Positions 8,063 to 16,516 of a stretch of DNA of 64,000 nt are shown here, piece after piece. The position numbers were made by a program, and so were the translations under genes. The stretch is from Spyradosoma sp004558035 (lineage in GTDB: Bacteria; Verrucomicrobiota; Verrucomicrobiia; Opitutales; UBA953), in NCBI RefSeq assembly GCF_050314555.1, contig NZ_JBNPNH010000008.1, forward strand, positions 1-64,000, in the 5' to 3' direction. The notes below the pieces were generated by a model. It did no database searches. It worked only from the letters and a program-made list of their open reading frames with translations, and was not told where the DNA came from. Positions within the stretch are counted from its first letter, which is position 1, and each line of letters begins with the position of its first letter.

Positions 8063-8875
8063 TCACCTGTCGCTTGCTTTTCCCGCCGCGGCGCGCAGAC
8101 CGGCGACGACCGCGCTCGTGAAGCCCGCCGCCTCCATCGCGTTGAGCCCGCGGATGGTCACGCCGCCGGGCGTCGTCACGCGGTCGATTTCCGCTTCGGG
8201 GTGCGCCCCGCTCCGCTCCAGCACGGCGACGGCGCCGCGCAGCGTGCGCAGCACGATTTCGCGCGCCTCGTCCGGATAGAAGCCGAGCTCGACGCCGCCC
8301 TCGCACGCCGCGCGGACGTAGCGCATCGCGAAGGCGATTCCGCACGACGCGAGCGCGGCGGCAGCCGCCATCTTCGCTTCGGGAACGACGCGCGTCTCGC
8401 CGAGCGCGTCCAGGATTCCGCGGAGCTCGGCGAGGCGTTCCCGCGGCGCGCCCTCCGCCGCCGAGACGAACGTCGCGCTTTCGCCGCAGACGGCGGCGGT
8501 GTTGGGCATGACGCGGAAAACCGCGCGTCGGCGCGTCGGATCGTCTCCGCCGAGCGCCCGTTCGAGCTCGCCGAGCGAAACGCCGGCGGCGACGCTCGCG
8601 ACGGCGGCGTCCGCGGGAAGCGCGTCGCGGATTTCGCGGCAGACGGCTTCGACGAGCCACGGCTTCACGCAGAGAAAGACCCAATCCGCGTCGGCGACGG
8701 CGGCGGCGTTGTCGAGCGAGACGCCGACGCCGGGCACGTCGCGCGCGAGCGCGTCGAGCGTCGAGCGCGTCCGCGCGGTGCAGATGATTTGCGCGGCGGG
8801 AACGATTCCCTTTCCGGCGAGGCCGCGGGCGATCGCTCCGCCCATGTTTCCGCTTCCGATGACGGCGATTTTCAT
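8063..8875 (-). CDS. proC: pyrroline-5-carboxylate reductase
   Basis: Reduces pyrroline 5-carboxylate to proline, the last step of the pathway. The Rossmann NAD(P) motif IGSGNMGGAIARGL begins at residue 6. RVMPNTAAVCGES near 144-156 is the conserved central segment, and the C-terminal PGGVTIRGLNAMEAAGF is the family's dimer and substrate signature. The length of 270 is typical. It is the first gene of proC-proB-proA-dxr, so the whole proline pathway is encoded together. No promoter was assigned in the 86-base gap behind the histidine kinase gene. Confidence 0.95.
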   Translation of the reverse strand: MKIAVIGSGNMGGAIARGLAGKGIVPAAQIICTARTRSTLDALARDVPGVGVSLDNAAAVADADWVFLCVKPWLVEAVCREIRDALPADAAVASVAAGVSLGELERALGGDDPTRRRAVFRVMPNTAAVCGESATFVSAAEGAPRERLAELRGILDALGETRVVPEAKMAAAAALASCGIAFAMRYVRAACEGGVELGFYPDEAREIVLRTLRGAVAVLERSGAHPEAEIDRVTTPGGVTIRGLNAMEAAGFTSAVVAGLRAAAGKASDR

Positions 8876-8961
8876 AACGCCGCGAGGCTACCACTTCGCC
8901 CGCCTCCCCGCAAGAACTTCGCTCCGCGCGCGCCGGGCGCGAAGCGCGTTCCCGCCTCGGT

Positions 8962-10152
8962 CTAAATCACGTTCAGCATCGGGGCGCGGCGGCCGGGGCG
9001 CGGGAACTGCAGCGTCACGAGCGTGCCTTCGCCCGGCGTGCTGTCGATGCCGACCTGCCCGCCGTGTTCCCGCATGATGCGCATCACGATCATCATGCCG
9101 AGCCCGTGCCCGCCCTTCTTCGTCGTGAAGAACGGCTCGTAGATCCGCGAAATCGCGTCGCGCTCGATGCCGCAGCCCGTGTCGCGCACGCGCAGATAGA
9201 CGAAAGCGTCGTCGCAGTCCGCCGCGAGATCGAGCGAGCCGCCGTCCTGCATCGCCTCCATCGCGTTCTTCGTCACGTTGAAGATCAGCTGCCGCAGCTG
9301 CGACTCGTCGCCGAGCACGACCGGCAGCTCCTTGCCCTGGCGCACCGAACAGCGGATGTTCCGGTTCTCCAGCTCCGCCTTCTGCACCGCGAGCACGTCG
9401 AAGACGATTTCCATGAGATTCGTCTTCGCGAGCATCGGTTTCTGCGGGCGGATCGCGCCGAGAAAATTCTTCAGAATCTCGTCGAGGCGCCCGATTTCCT
9501 CGAGGCAGACGCCGACGGAGTTTTTGAGCGCCTTCGTCTTCTCCGCGGGAACGTCGAGCTTCGCGAGCTTGCGCTTCATCAGCTCCAGATGGATCTTCAT
9601 CGAGTTCAGCGGATTGCCGATTTCGTGCGCGACGCTCGCCGCGAGCGTGAAGACCGAATTGATCCGCTCGCTCTCGAGCATCGCCTCCGTGTTCTCGCGC
9701 TCGTCCGTGACGTCGCGCACGATCACGCCGAAGCGCGCCGCGTCCCCGCCGAGCATCAGCCGGGAAATCTGCAGGCGCACCCAGCGGTGCTCGGGATAAA
9801 AGATCTCGACGTCGCGGGCGACGTTCGGCGCGGGACCGTCCTCGCGCAGAAAATCGAGCGAGCGCCCCAGGTCCGGCACGAGCTTCCACAGCACGGCGGT
9901 GCCGACGTCCTTCGGGTTCAGCCCGATGATCGCCGCGCCCGCGCGGTTCGCGTAATCGACCGTTCCCGCCGCGTCGATGACCAGAATGCCTTCCTCGACC
10001 GCGTCGAAGACCGTCTCGAGCAGCGAGCGTTCGCGCGCGAGCCGCTGCACGAGAATCGTCAGATTCGTGGAATCCAAATCGTCAAGGCGTCCCAGAATCC
10101 GCTCGATGGAGGACGAGCGGCGGGACGCGCCGTTCTGTTTTTCTGAAATCAT
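8962..10152 (-). CDS. soluble PAS-domain sensor histidine kinase, NtrB/AtoS-like
   Basis: Autophosphorylating sensor without any membrane segment, so it should sense a cytoplasmic signal. A PAS domain spans about residues 45-155 (VFDAVEEGILVIDAAGTVDYANRAG). The H-box SVAHEIGNPLNSM has its histidine near 176. The ATPase domain shows the N-box NVTKNAMEAM, DTGCGI and GHGLGM. The HEIGNPL variant is typical of NtrB-type kinases that pair with sigma-54 activators. The start was put at the ATG at 10152; an upstream start at 10203 would add 17 unconserved residues. No response regulator gene adjoins it, so its partner must be elsewhere. Confidence 0.85.
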   Translation of the reverse strand: MISEKQNGASRRSSSIERILGRLDDLDSTNLTILVQRLARERSLLETVFDAVEEGILVIDAAGTVDYANRAGAAIIGLNPKDVGTAVLWKLVPDLGRSLDFLREDGPAPNVARDVEIFYPEHRWVRLQISRLMLGGDAARFGVIVRDVTDERENTEAMLESERINSVFTLAASVAHEIGNPLNSMKIHLELMKRKLAKLDVPAEKTKALKNSVGVCLEEIGRLDEILKNFLGAIRPQKPMLAKTNLMEIVFDVLAVQKAELENRNIRCSVRQGKELPVVLGDESQLRQLIFNVTKNAMEAMQDGGSLDLAADCDDAFVYLRVRDTGCGIERDAISRIYEPFFTTKKGGHGLGMMIVMRIMREHGGQVGIDSTPGEGTLVTLQFPRPGRRAPMLNVI

Positions 10153-10230
10153 GCTGAAGACGGGGGTTTGCTTCAATCGTGCCGACTCGCGCCGTTCCCG
10201 CAAACTTTTTTTGACGCGAGTCGGCGAAAG

Positions 10231-10355
10231 AAAGGTGATGAAGTTATGAAGTTATGGAGGTTGATTGCGTTTCGCTTCGCGAAGCCGAGCGCAAAGAACT
10301 TTCATAACCTCCATAACCTCATCACCTCCATCACCTTCATAACCCCATCACCTTC
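10231..10355. repeat. long inverted-repeat intergenic element, copy 1
   Basis: An arm made of AAGGTGATGAAGTTATG-type units is followed by a core TTGATTGCG...CGCAAAGAAC and by the complementary arm (CATAACCTCCATAACC, then CATCACCTT). The core itself folds through CTTCGCGAAG. Copies at 18.4, 43.9 and 56.8 kb share arms and core but differ in core length. It lies in the divergent gap between the histidine kinase and the HAD gene. Confidence 0.8.
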
Positions 10356-10414
10356 CGCTCGAAGCGCGTTCTTTGCGTTTGAACTTCGGGACGCAGGGAA
10401 ATACGCTCGGCGCC

Positions 10415-11065
10415 ATGAAACTTCGCAGCGATTTTCCCGAAACGATCCGCAACGTCTTCTTCGACTTCGGCGGCGTGATCATGGACGTCGAGCTCTCCCG
10501 CACGGTGGAGGCCTTCCGCGCCATGGGCGTGACGCGCCTGAGCGTCGAGGAGACCCAGGTCGGCGCGGGAACGTTCTTCGAGGACCACGAGCGCGGCACG
10601 CTCTCGAGCGACGCCTTTCTCGCCAGGCTGCGGGAACGCATTCCCGGAGGCGACGCGATGCCCGCGGAGAAGATCTGGAGCGCGTGGAACCTGCTGCTCG
10701 GCGAATTCCTGCCCGAGCGCGTCGCCCTGCTGCGGACGCTCGCGCGGGAACGCCGCTACCGCATCTTCGTGCTCAGCAACACGAACCCGCCGCACCGCGC
10801 GCGCTTCCGCGAAATCTTCCGCGAGACCTGCGGCGGCGAATTCGACGCGCTTTTCGAAAAGACCTTCTACTCCGACGAGCTGCTCGCCGTGAAGCCCGAG
10901 CCGGAAATCTACGACCGCGCGGCGGCGCTCGCCGGCGTCCTTCCCGCGGAGACGCTCTTCATCGACGACAACCCGAAAAACGTCGCCGGAGCCCGCGCGC
11001 GCGGCTGGAACGCCTACCACCTGCGCGTCGGCGAAGAAAGCATCCTCGACCTCTTCGTCGAATGA
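10415..11065 (+). CDS. HAD-superfamily phosphatase, YihX-like
   Basis: Predicted soluble phosphatase of the haloacid dehalogenase superfamily. Motif I is FFDFGGVIMDVE with the nucleophile Asp17; motif II is VLSNTNPPH; the motif III lysine is in VKPEPEIYD; motif IV is LFIDDNPKNV. The helical cap between motifs I and II is of the C1 type seen in YihX, an alpha-glucose-1-phosphate phosphatase; the true substrate here is unknown. The start is the ATG at 10415; the preceding 42 bases from a TTG lie in repeat-flanking DNA. The TGA stop overlaps the ATG of the aminotransferase by four bases (ATGA), so the two are translationally coupled. Confidence 0.85.
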   Translation: MKLRSDFPETIRNVFFDFGGVIMDVELSRTVEAFRAMGVTRLSVEETQVGAGTFFEDHERGTLSSDAFLARLRERIPGGDAMPAEKIWSAWNLLLGEFLPERVALLRTLARERRYRIFVLSNTNPPHRARFREIFRETCGGEFDALFEKTFYSDELLAVKPEPEIYDRAAALAGVLPAETLFIDDNPKNVAGARARGWNAYHLRVGEESILDLFVE

Positions 11066-12279
11066 ACAGCCGCGACGGAGGACGACGCGCTGTGTTTTCT
11101 TCGCGCTTCAATTTCCCGATGACGCCCAACCGCTGGACGCGCGCGCTGCGCGAGGCCCGGGCGGAAGGCCGCGCCCTGCTCGACCTCGCGGTCTCCAACC
11201 CGACCGCCGCCGGGCTTTCGTGGGACGCGGGAACGCTCGCCGCCGCGCTCGCCGCGCCCGAAATCGCGCGCTACGACCCGAACCCGCGCGGAAGCCCCGC
11301 CGCCCGCGAGGCCGTCGCCGCGTTTTACGCCGAGACGCACGGCGCGCGCGTCGATCCCGCGGAAATCCATCTCACGGCGAGCACGAGCGAAGCCTACGCC
11401 TGGCTGCTGAAGCTGCTCTGCGAGCCCGGCGACGCCGTCGCGATGCCCGTGCCCTCGTACCCGCTCATCCCGTTTCTGTGCCGTATGGAAAATACGGATA
11501 CGCGCGAATACGCGCTCGTCCGGGACGACGCGCGGGAACGCTGGACGCCGGATTTCGACTCGCTCGCGCGCGCCGCGGACGACCCGCGCGTGAAGGCGAT
11601 CTTCTGCGTGAACCCGAACAACCCGACCGGCTCCGTGTTCTCCGCGGAAGAACGCGCGCGCCTCGAAGCCTTCGCGCGGGAACGCGGCCTGCCGCTCGTC
11701 GTCGACGAAGTCTTTCTCGAATACATGTGCGACGGCGCGGCGGCGGAAAGCTTCGCGACGGCGGAAGGCGGCTCGGTCTTCGTCCTCGGCGGACTTTCCA
11801 AGACGGCGGCGCTCCCGCAGATCAAGGCGGGATGGATTCTCACGCGCGGCGACGCGGATTTCCGCCGCGAAGCGACGAGGCGCCTCGACTTCGTCGCCGA
11901 CACGTTTCTTTCCGTGAGCACGCCCGCGCAGGCGGCACTCCCGGCGCTGCTGCGCGACGCGCCCGCCGTGCGGGAACGCGTCCGCGCGCGTCTCGACGCG
12001 AACGAGGCGCGGCTCGCCGCGTGGTGCGCGCGTTCCCGCGACCTGAAGCTGCTGCGCCGCGAAGGCGGCTGGTACGGCGTCGTGCGCCTGCCGCGAGGCG
12101 TCGAAGAGGAATCGCTCGCGACGGATCTGCTGCGCCGCGAAGGCGTCGTCGCGCACCCGGGCTATTTCTACGATCTGGAATGCGCGCCCGCGCCGCACCT
12201 GGTGTTTTCGCTGCTCGCGCCGGAAGCGGCTTTCGACGCGGCGTTCCCGCGCCTCGACGCCGCCCTGCTCCGCAACTGA
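11062..12279 (+). CDS. class I/II pyridoxal-phosphate aminotransferase
   Basis: PLP enzyme of fold type I, 405 residues from the ATG overlapping the previous stop. Recognisable parts are SSRFNF then LDLAVSNPTAAGL at the N-terminus, YDPNPRGSPAAREAVAAFYA, NPNNPTG near 184-190 (cofactor-binding Asn), VVDEVFLEY (Asp and Tyr over the cofactor) and GGLSKTAALPQIKAGW, whose SK lysine near 250 forms the Schiff base. The family includes aspartate and alanine aminotransferases; the substrate cannot be read from sequence. A later ATG at 11119 would remove the conserved SSRF segment, so the first was preferred. Next to an HAD phosphatase, a small biosynthetic pair is conceivable but unproven. Confidence 0.85.
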   Translation: MNSRDGGRRAVFSSRFNFPMTPNRWTRALREARAEGRALLDLAVSNPTAAGLSWDAGTLAAALAAPEIARYDPNPRGSPAAREAVAAFYAETHGARVDPAEIHLTASTSEAYAWLLKLLCEPGDAVAMPVPSYPLIPFLCRMENTDTREYALVRDDARERWTPDFDSLARAADDPRVKAIFCVNPNNPTGSVFSAEERARLEAFARERGLPLVVDEVFLEYMCDGAAAESFATAEGGSVFVLGGLSKTAALPQIKAGWILTRGDADFRREATRRLDFVADTFLSVSTPAQAALPALLRDAPAVRERVRARLDANEARLAAWCARSRDLKLLRREGGWYGVVRLPRGVEEESLATDLLRREGVVAHPGYFYDLECAPAPHLVFSLLAPEAAFDAAFPRLDAALLRN

Positions 12280-12341
12280 ACGCGCTCCCGACGATCACTT
12301 TTTTTTTGCCTCGCGCGGGCGCGTGCTGTTTCATTTTCGGC

Positions 12342-13022
12342 ATGAGCTCACCTTTCCTCATCATCGCCGTGGACGGCGGCGCCGCGTCCGGAAAATCCTC
12401 GACGTCGCGCGCGCTCGCGGCGCGCTTCAACCTGCTCCACGTGGACACGGGAGCGCACTACCGCACGATCGCGCTTTCGCTGCTGGAAAACGGCGTGACG
12501 TCGCCCGAAGCCTTCGCCGCCGCGGGAGACGGCGTGCTCGCCGCGCTGAAGACGGGCACGCGGATCGACGGCAACGAGGCGCAGATGAGCATCGGCGGGC
12601 GCGTTCCCGCGAGCGCGGAAATCCGCAACGACGCCGTGAACGCGGTCGTGTCCAAATTCGCCGCGATCCCCGCCGTGCGTCGTTTTCTTTTCGACTACCA
12701 GCGCGCGCAGGCGGACGTCGCGCGGGAACACGGATTCGCCGGGCTCATCATGGACGGCCGCGACATCGGCTCCGTCATTTTCCCCGACGCGGATCTGCGC
12801 GTTTTCCTGACGGCGGACGCCGCCGCGCGGGAACGCCGCCGCGCCGCGGAAGGCATCGCCGACTCAATCGCCGAGCGCGACCGCCTCGATTCCGCGCGCA
12901 AGACGGCGCCGCTCGCCTGCCCCGAAGGCGCGACGCTGATCGACAGCACCTTCCTGAATCTGGAGCAGGTCGTCGAAAAGATCTCCGCGATGATCCTCGA
13001 AAAAATCCGCGCCGAGGCCTGA
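12342..13022 (+). CDS. cmk: cytidylate kinase
   Basis: Transfers phosphate from ATP to CMP or dCMP, recycling nucleotides from RNA turnover and lipid synthesis. The P-loop is GGAASGKSS at residues 12-20. VDTGAHYRTIAL near 36-47 binds the nucleotide and IMDGRDIGSVIFPDADLRVFLTA near 143-165 is the family signature, followed by the lid R-E-R region. The length of 226 is typical. The ATG at 12342 places the P-loop at the usual distance from the N-terminus. It is 32 bases upstream of plsC; a cmk-plsC pair is common in bacteria. Confidence 0.95.
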   Translation: MSSPFLIIAVDGGAASGKSSTSRALAARFNLLHVDTGAHYRTIALSLLENGVTSPEAFAAAGDGVLAALKTGTRIDGNEAQMSIGGRVPASAEIRNDAVNAVVSKFAAIPAVRRFLFDYQRAQADVAREHGFAGLIMDGRDIGSVIFPDADLRVFLTADAAARERRRAAEGIADSIAERDRLDSARKTAPLACPEGATLIDSTFLNLEQVVEKISAMILEKIRAEA

Positions 13023-13054
13023 ACGCTCTCACCCAAAAAAATCCCCCGAAAACC

Positions 13055-13702
13055 ATGAAAGAACTTTTCACCGACAAACTCGTTTACTCGCTGATTTACT
13101 ATTCCGCCCGCGCGTTCATGAACACGTTCGGCCGGCTCGACGTCTACGGCGAAGAAAACATCCCCGAAGGCGGCTGCCTCTTCGCGGGCAACCACATGAG
13201 CTTCATCGATCCGCCGCTGATCGGCTGCTGCATTCCGCACGAGATGTTCTTTCTCGCGCGCAAGACGCTGAACGACAATCCCGTGCTCGCGCGCGTGCTG
13301 CCCCACTGCAACGTGATTCCCGTGGACCGCGACGGCGGCTCGGACGTCGCGGCATTCAAGAAGATGTTCCGCGTGCTGCGCGAAGGCCACGCGATTCTGG
13401 TGTTCCCGGAAGGCACGCGCAGCAAGGACGGCAAGCTCGGCAAGGCGCAGGGCGGCGCGGGGCTGATCGCGTGCAAGGCGCGTGTTCCCGTCGTGCCGGT
13501 GCGGCTTTTCGGCACGAATCAGGTGCTGCAGCGCGGAACCTTCCTGCCGAAGCGCGCGAACCTGGCGGTCTGCTTCGGCAAGCCGATGTCTCCGGAGGAA
13601 TTCGATCCCGGCAAGGACTGCCCCGACCGTTTCCGCGAGGCCTCCCGCCGCGTCATGGCGCGCATCGCCGCCATGAAGGAACCCGCCCCCTCGAAATACT
13701 GA
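13055..13702 (+). CDS. plsC: 1-acyl-sn-glycerol-3-phosphate acyltransferase
   Basis: Adds the second acyl chain to lysophosphatidate to make phosphatidic acid at the inner membrane. The catalytic HX4D motif is NHMSFID with His47 and Asp52. The glycerol-phosphate motif is FPEGTRSKDG near 119, and VPVVPVRLFGTN follows as block IV. The N-terminal stretch YSLIYYSARAFMNTFG can act as the membrane anchor. The 215 residues fit the short bacterial PlsC. It ends the HAD-aminotransferase-cmk-plsC run; no terminator was seen before the convergent RyR genes. Confidence 0.93.
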   Translation: MKELFTDKLVYSLIYYSARAFMNTFGRLDVYGEENIPEGGCLFAGNHMSFIDPPLIGCCIPHEMFFLARKTLNDNPVLARVLPHCNVIPVDRDGGSDVAAFKKMFRVLREGHAILVFPEGTRSKDGKLGKAQGGAGLIACKARVPVVPVRLFGTNQVLQRGTFLPKRANLAVCFGKPMSPEEFDPGKDCPDRFREASRRVMARIAAMKEPAPSKY

Positions 13703-13726
13703 GCCGCGGCGGGAACGCCCGGCGCG

Positions 13727-14020
13727 TCAGCGCGAGATCCTGAAGCCGAGCGCGAGGATGAGGCGGATCGTCTCCAGCGCCGTGTTGCGGTCGAAGGTTT
13801 TTTCGTCTTCGGAGAGCTCTTCGTAGGGGATCAGGCACGGATGGAGCTTCCGCGCGTCGTCGCGCGTCTCGCCCCAACGCCAGCCCTGTTCGAGGCGCGT
13901 CCGCGCCCAGACTTCGTGCGTGTTCTTCGAGAGCATTTCGGCGAGCTCGGCGAGTTCGCGCGGAATTTCGACCGCGCGCGTGTCCGCCGGCGCGGGAACG
14001 TATTCATTTTTCGGATTCAT
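13727..14020 (-). CDS. small RyR-domain protein
   Basis: A 97-residue protein that is almost entirely one RyR repeat. NTHEVWARTRLEQGWRWGE, then a gap, HPCLIPYEELSEDEKTFDRN and ALETIRLILALGF give the repeat's hallmark WxxxRxxxGWxxG...HPxLxPYxxLxxxxKxxDR pattern. The repeat is named after the ryanodine receptor and also occurs in bacteria and phages, where its ligand is not firmly known. The ATG at 14018-14020 overlaps the stop of the upstream 691-residue membrane protein by four bases, so the two are coupled and probably act together. Confidence 0.85.
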   Translation of the reverse strand: MNPKNEYVPAPADTRAVEIPRELAELAEMLSKNTHEVWARTRLEQGWRWGETRDDARKLHPCLIPYEELSEDEKTFDRNTALETIRLILALGFRISR

Positions 14021-16092
14021 TCTTCCTCCTCCGAAATTCTGATGAATTCGTAGCCTTCGTCCTTGAGCAGGACGGGCGCGTTCACGATCGGCGCGATGTC
14101 CTTCCTCAAGACGGCGAACGGGAGCGCGCTCGTCTTCCGAATGCAGTTGTGGAGACGATAGAGCTTGTCCTGCACCGTGTCGCCGCTTTCGTCGTCGGGG
14201 AACGGCTTGTCCCAGAAGCGCGTTCCCGAGAGGGTGCGTTCGGCGAGCCAGCGCCGGTGCTCCATGTCGGCGATCCGGGATTCCGCTTCTCCGGTGAAGG
14301 AGGGAAGCGCCTCGCCCCCGCCCGCGGAATTTTTCTGCCGCTTCCGCGCGAAGAATCCCAGCATGCGCAGGTAAATTCTGTAGGAATCCACCTGAAAGCG
14401 GTTGCTCCAGCGCTTGTATTCTTCCAGTTTCAGCCACGACGCGTGCATTCCCTCCTTCAGCTCCTTTTTTTCGTCTTGAGAAAGGTTCACGAGATCCTGC
14501 CATTTGCCGTAAAGGGCGTTCACGAGCTTGGGCATGTCGTCCCGGATGAATTCCGATTCGAATTCCGGATTGGCGTAGCCGAAGCGGCGGACGTATTTGT
14601 AGCGGTCGCCGTCGCGGTCGAGCTTGCGGGAAATTTCGCTGCGCCGCGCCTGGCGGATCAGCACGGTGTTCCCGCCCGGCTTCATGCTCCGATGCTTCGC
14701 GTCGTCGTCGCGGTGCTCGAAGACGACGTCCGGCAGGCTGAGCCCCGCGGCGAGCGCGGCGTCGTCGCTTTCGAAACAGATCGCGACGGTGAGCAGGCAA
14801 TGCCGTTCCCGCGCGCTCGACGAAATCAGCTCGCGGACCTCGGGAGACTCCACCGACGCGCAGACGAAATCGACGTCCACGTCGTAGATCTGCGCGAGAT
14901 TCGGATAATTCGCTTCGAAGAAAAGCTTGCGCGCGGGATCGCGGTCGACGACGGTGACGCGCGTCTTCGGACCGCCGGCGTTCTCGTCGAAGTTCGCGTA
15001 ATGGCAGATGCGGAGCGCCTCGAGCACGAGCGCGAGCCCCATCTGATTCAGCCCGACGACGACGAGGTGCACGTGATGCGGGTCGTCTGCCGCGCGGATC
15101 GCCAGATAGTCCAGATCGCGGTAATGATACGCGCCGCCGTCGCGCTGTCCGAAAAATCCCCACAGCCGCCGCGCCCAGGTTTCGTAGAAATTGAAGATGC
15201 GCGGCGCGACGTGAAGAAAGACGTCGCCGCGGTCGCCGCGGTCGAAGTTGTCCAGTTTCTGAATCGCGCTGTAGGTGGAGACGCTGCAGATCTGCACGTT
15301 CACGGGAATGCGTTTCACGGAAGCGCACGCGTTCCCGCGGCGCCTGCCGACGATGTCGTCGAGGAGGCGCATCGCGGACATGTTGCGCACGTCGCGCCCG
15401 GAAAGGTCGTCCGCGTCGCCGAGCACGAAAATCTCCCGCGCGTTCCACGGCGCCAAATCGCGCAGACATTCCTTCGAGTCCAGGTCGCCGTAGTAGAAGA
15501 CGATTCCGCGTCGGTTTTCCCTCTCGCTCGCGAGTTCGGAAAGCAGGCGTTCCCGCGCGCTCTCGACGTCCGCATGCGTCATAATCACAATGTATTCGCC
15601 CGCGTAGGCGCCGAACTCTCCCTTGAAGATCGCGCAGATCAGCGCCTCCGTCTCCTCGCCGTTGCCGATGATGACGAAGTGATCCCGGAAGAAGCCGCGG
15701 CGATAGCGGAAGAGCCCGCGCGTCCGCTCGTCGCTGATGCTCAGAAACAGGTTCGTGACCGCGGAGATGAAGACGCCGCCGAAGAAGACCAGTCCCGCCA
15801 GACGCACGAAAAACGCGGCGGCGAAAAGCCGCGAGGACGAGCCGTAGCGATCTTCGCCGAGGTCGGGAATCCAGTCCGTCCCCGACGTGAATTCGCCCCA
15901 GCATTCCGCGAGATGCTTCCAGCCGACGGCGCCGCCGACCAGACAATACAGCGCGAACAGCGCCGCGAAAATCAGCACGGCCCAGCCCGCAAGCTTCAGC
16001 ACGGTCCGCCAATACCGCCCCGTCGTCAGCACGGACGCCGGAAACGCGCAGGAGCGGAGAATTTTTGAAAACGCACTTTTCGGAGAAATCAT
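14017..16092 (-). CDS. membrane protein with two TrkA-N/RCK-like domains and a degenerate RyR-like tail
   Basis: 691 residues. Two hydrophobic segments near 31-55 and 88-115 anchor the N-terminus, separated by an acidic loop. Two nucleotide-binding-like folds follow: one starting HFVIIGNGEETEALI near 136 and one starting VHLVVVGLNQMGLALVLEA near 340 with a TVVDRDPARK acidic strand end. This is the layout of RCK-gated channels such as the CASTOR/POLLUX type, but no TVGYGD selectivity filter is present. Near 608, MEHRRWLAERTLSGTRF followed by LHNCI reads as a degenerate RyR unit. It overlaps the small RyR gene by four bases. Function unknown; a nucleotide-sensing membrane effector or regulated transporter is an inference. 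Confidence 0.7.
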   Translation of the reverse strand: MISPKSAFSKILRSCAFPASVLTTGRYWRTVLKLAGWAVLIFAALFALYCLVGGAVGWKHLAECWGEFTSGTDWIPDLGEDRYGSSSRLFAAAFFVRLAGLVFFGGVFISAVTNLFLSISDERTRGLFRYRRGFFRDHFVIIGNGEETEALICAIFKGEFGAYAGEYIVIMTHADVESARERLLSELASERENRRGIVFYYGDLDSKECLRDLAPWNAREIFVLGDADDLSGRDVRNMSAMRLLDDIVGRRRGNACASVKRIPVNVQICSVSTYSAIQKLDNFDRGDRGDVFLHVAPRIFNFYETWARRLWGFFGQRDGGAYHYRDLDYLAIRAADDPHHVHLVVVGLNQMGLALVLEALRICHYANFDENAGGPKTRVTVVDRDPARKLFFEANYPNLAQIYDVDVDFVCASVESPEVRELISSSARERHCLLTVAICFESDDAALAAGLSLPDVVFEHRDDDAKHRSMKPGGNTVLIRQARRSEISRKLDRDGDRYKYVRRFGYANPEFESEFIRDDMPKLVNALYGKWQDLVNLSQDEKKELKEGMHASWLKLEEYKRWSNRFQVDSYRIYLRMLGFFARKRQKNSAGGGEALPSFTGEAESRIADMEHRRWLAERTLSGTRFWDKPFPDDESGDTVQDKLYRLHNCIRKTSALPFAVLRKDIAPIVNAPVLLKDEGYEFIRISEEEE

Positions 16093-16163
16093 GGGAAGAT
16101 TAAAACTATAATAAGTAGTTTAACCATGAAACGCGCCGCGCGGACTTTTGGCAAGCGCGGAAA

Positions 16164-16230
16164 GCGGATAGTGGATAGTGGATAATGGACAATTGATAAT
16201 GAATAGTTGATAGTGAATAATGGATACGTG
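16164..16230. repeat. degenerate tandem GGATAATGG-type repeat
   Basis: Six to eight tandem degenerate units of the type TGGATAG, TGGATAA and TGAATAG, clearly AT-richer than the surroundings. A complementary block lies at 51282-51333. Positions 16093-16454 contain no gene; besides this block they hold two constant-loop hairpins and GGGAACG words. Confidence 0.7.
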
Positions 16231-16265
16231 ATGCGGGTTTGCGGCGTCCGCGGGACACATGGGAG

Positions 16266-16285
16266 CGGAGACGTCCACGTCTCCG
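16266..16285. repeat. constant-loop hairpin (loop TCCA)
   Basis: Stem CGGAGACG / CGTCTCCG around loop TCCA. A member of the family of intergenic hairpins whose stem sequence varies while the loop stays of the TTCC/TCC/GGA type. Confidence 0.7.
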
Positions 16286-16348
16286 TCGCGGGGCGCGGGA
16301 ACGCCGCGCGAAGAAAATGCGTCTCCTTGCGTCCGGATGGCGCGGGAA

Positions 16349-16368
16349 CGAAGGCAGGAATGCCTTCG
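16349..16368. repeat. constant-loop hairpin (loop GGAA)
   Basis: Stem CGAAGGCA / TGCCTTCG around loop GGAA. The same module occurs in opposite orientation at 61264-61283 and again in the duplicate block near 61640. Confidence 0.7.
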
Positions 16369-16454
16369 CCCCCAAAAAGTAGGTTTTAACCTGCGGGGAA
16401 AACGCGAAGCCCCATGCGCGCCGTAAGTGCGCGATTGCGGGAACGCGCGGACGC

Positions 16455-16492
16455 AAAAAAAAACGCGGGAACGCCGCAAAGCGTTCCCGCGT
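16455..16492 (-). terminator. terminator of the lipoprotein gene, inverted GGGAACG pair
   Basis: Arms ACGCGGGAACGC (16463-16474) and GCGTTCCCGCGT (16481-16492) pair. On the minus strand an eight-base T-run follows (A-run at 16455-16462). It begins 24 bases after the stop of the lipoprotein gene. Confidence 0.88.
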
Positions 16493-16516
16493 CTTTCGAA
16501 TGCGGAATCGTCGAGA

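Noticed and set aside
5771..8965. A 1064-codon open frame antisense to proA, proB and proC
   Set aside because: It is an artefact of high GC. Its translation is Arg/Ala/Asp-rich and low in hydrophobic order, and it lies opposite three clearly identified genes.
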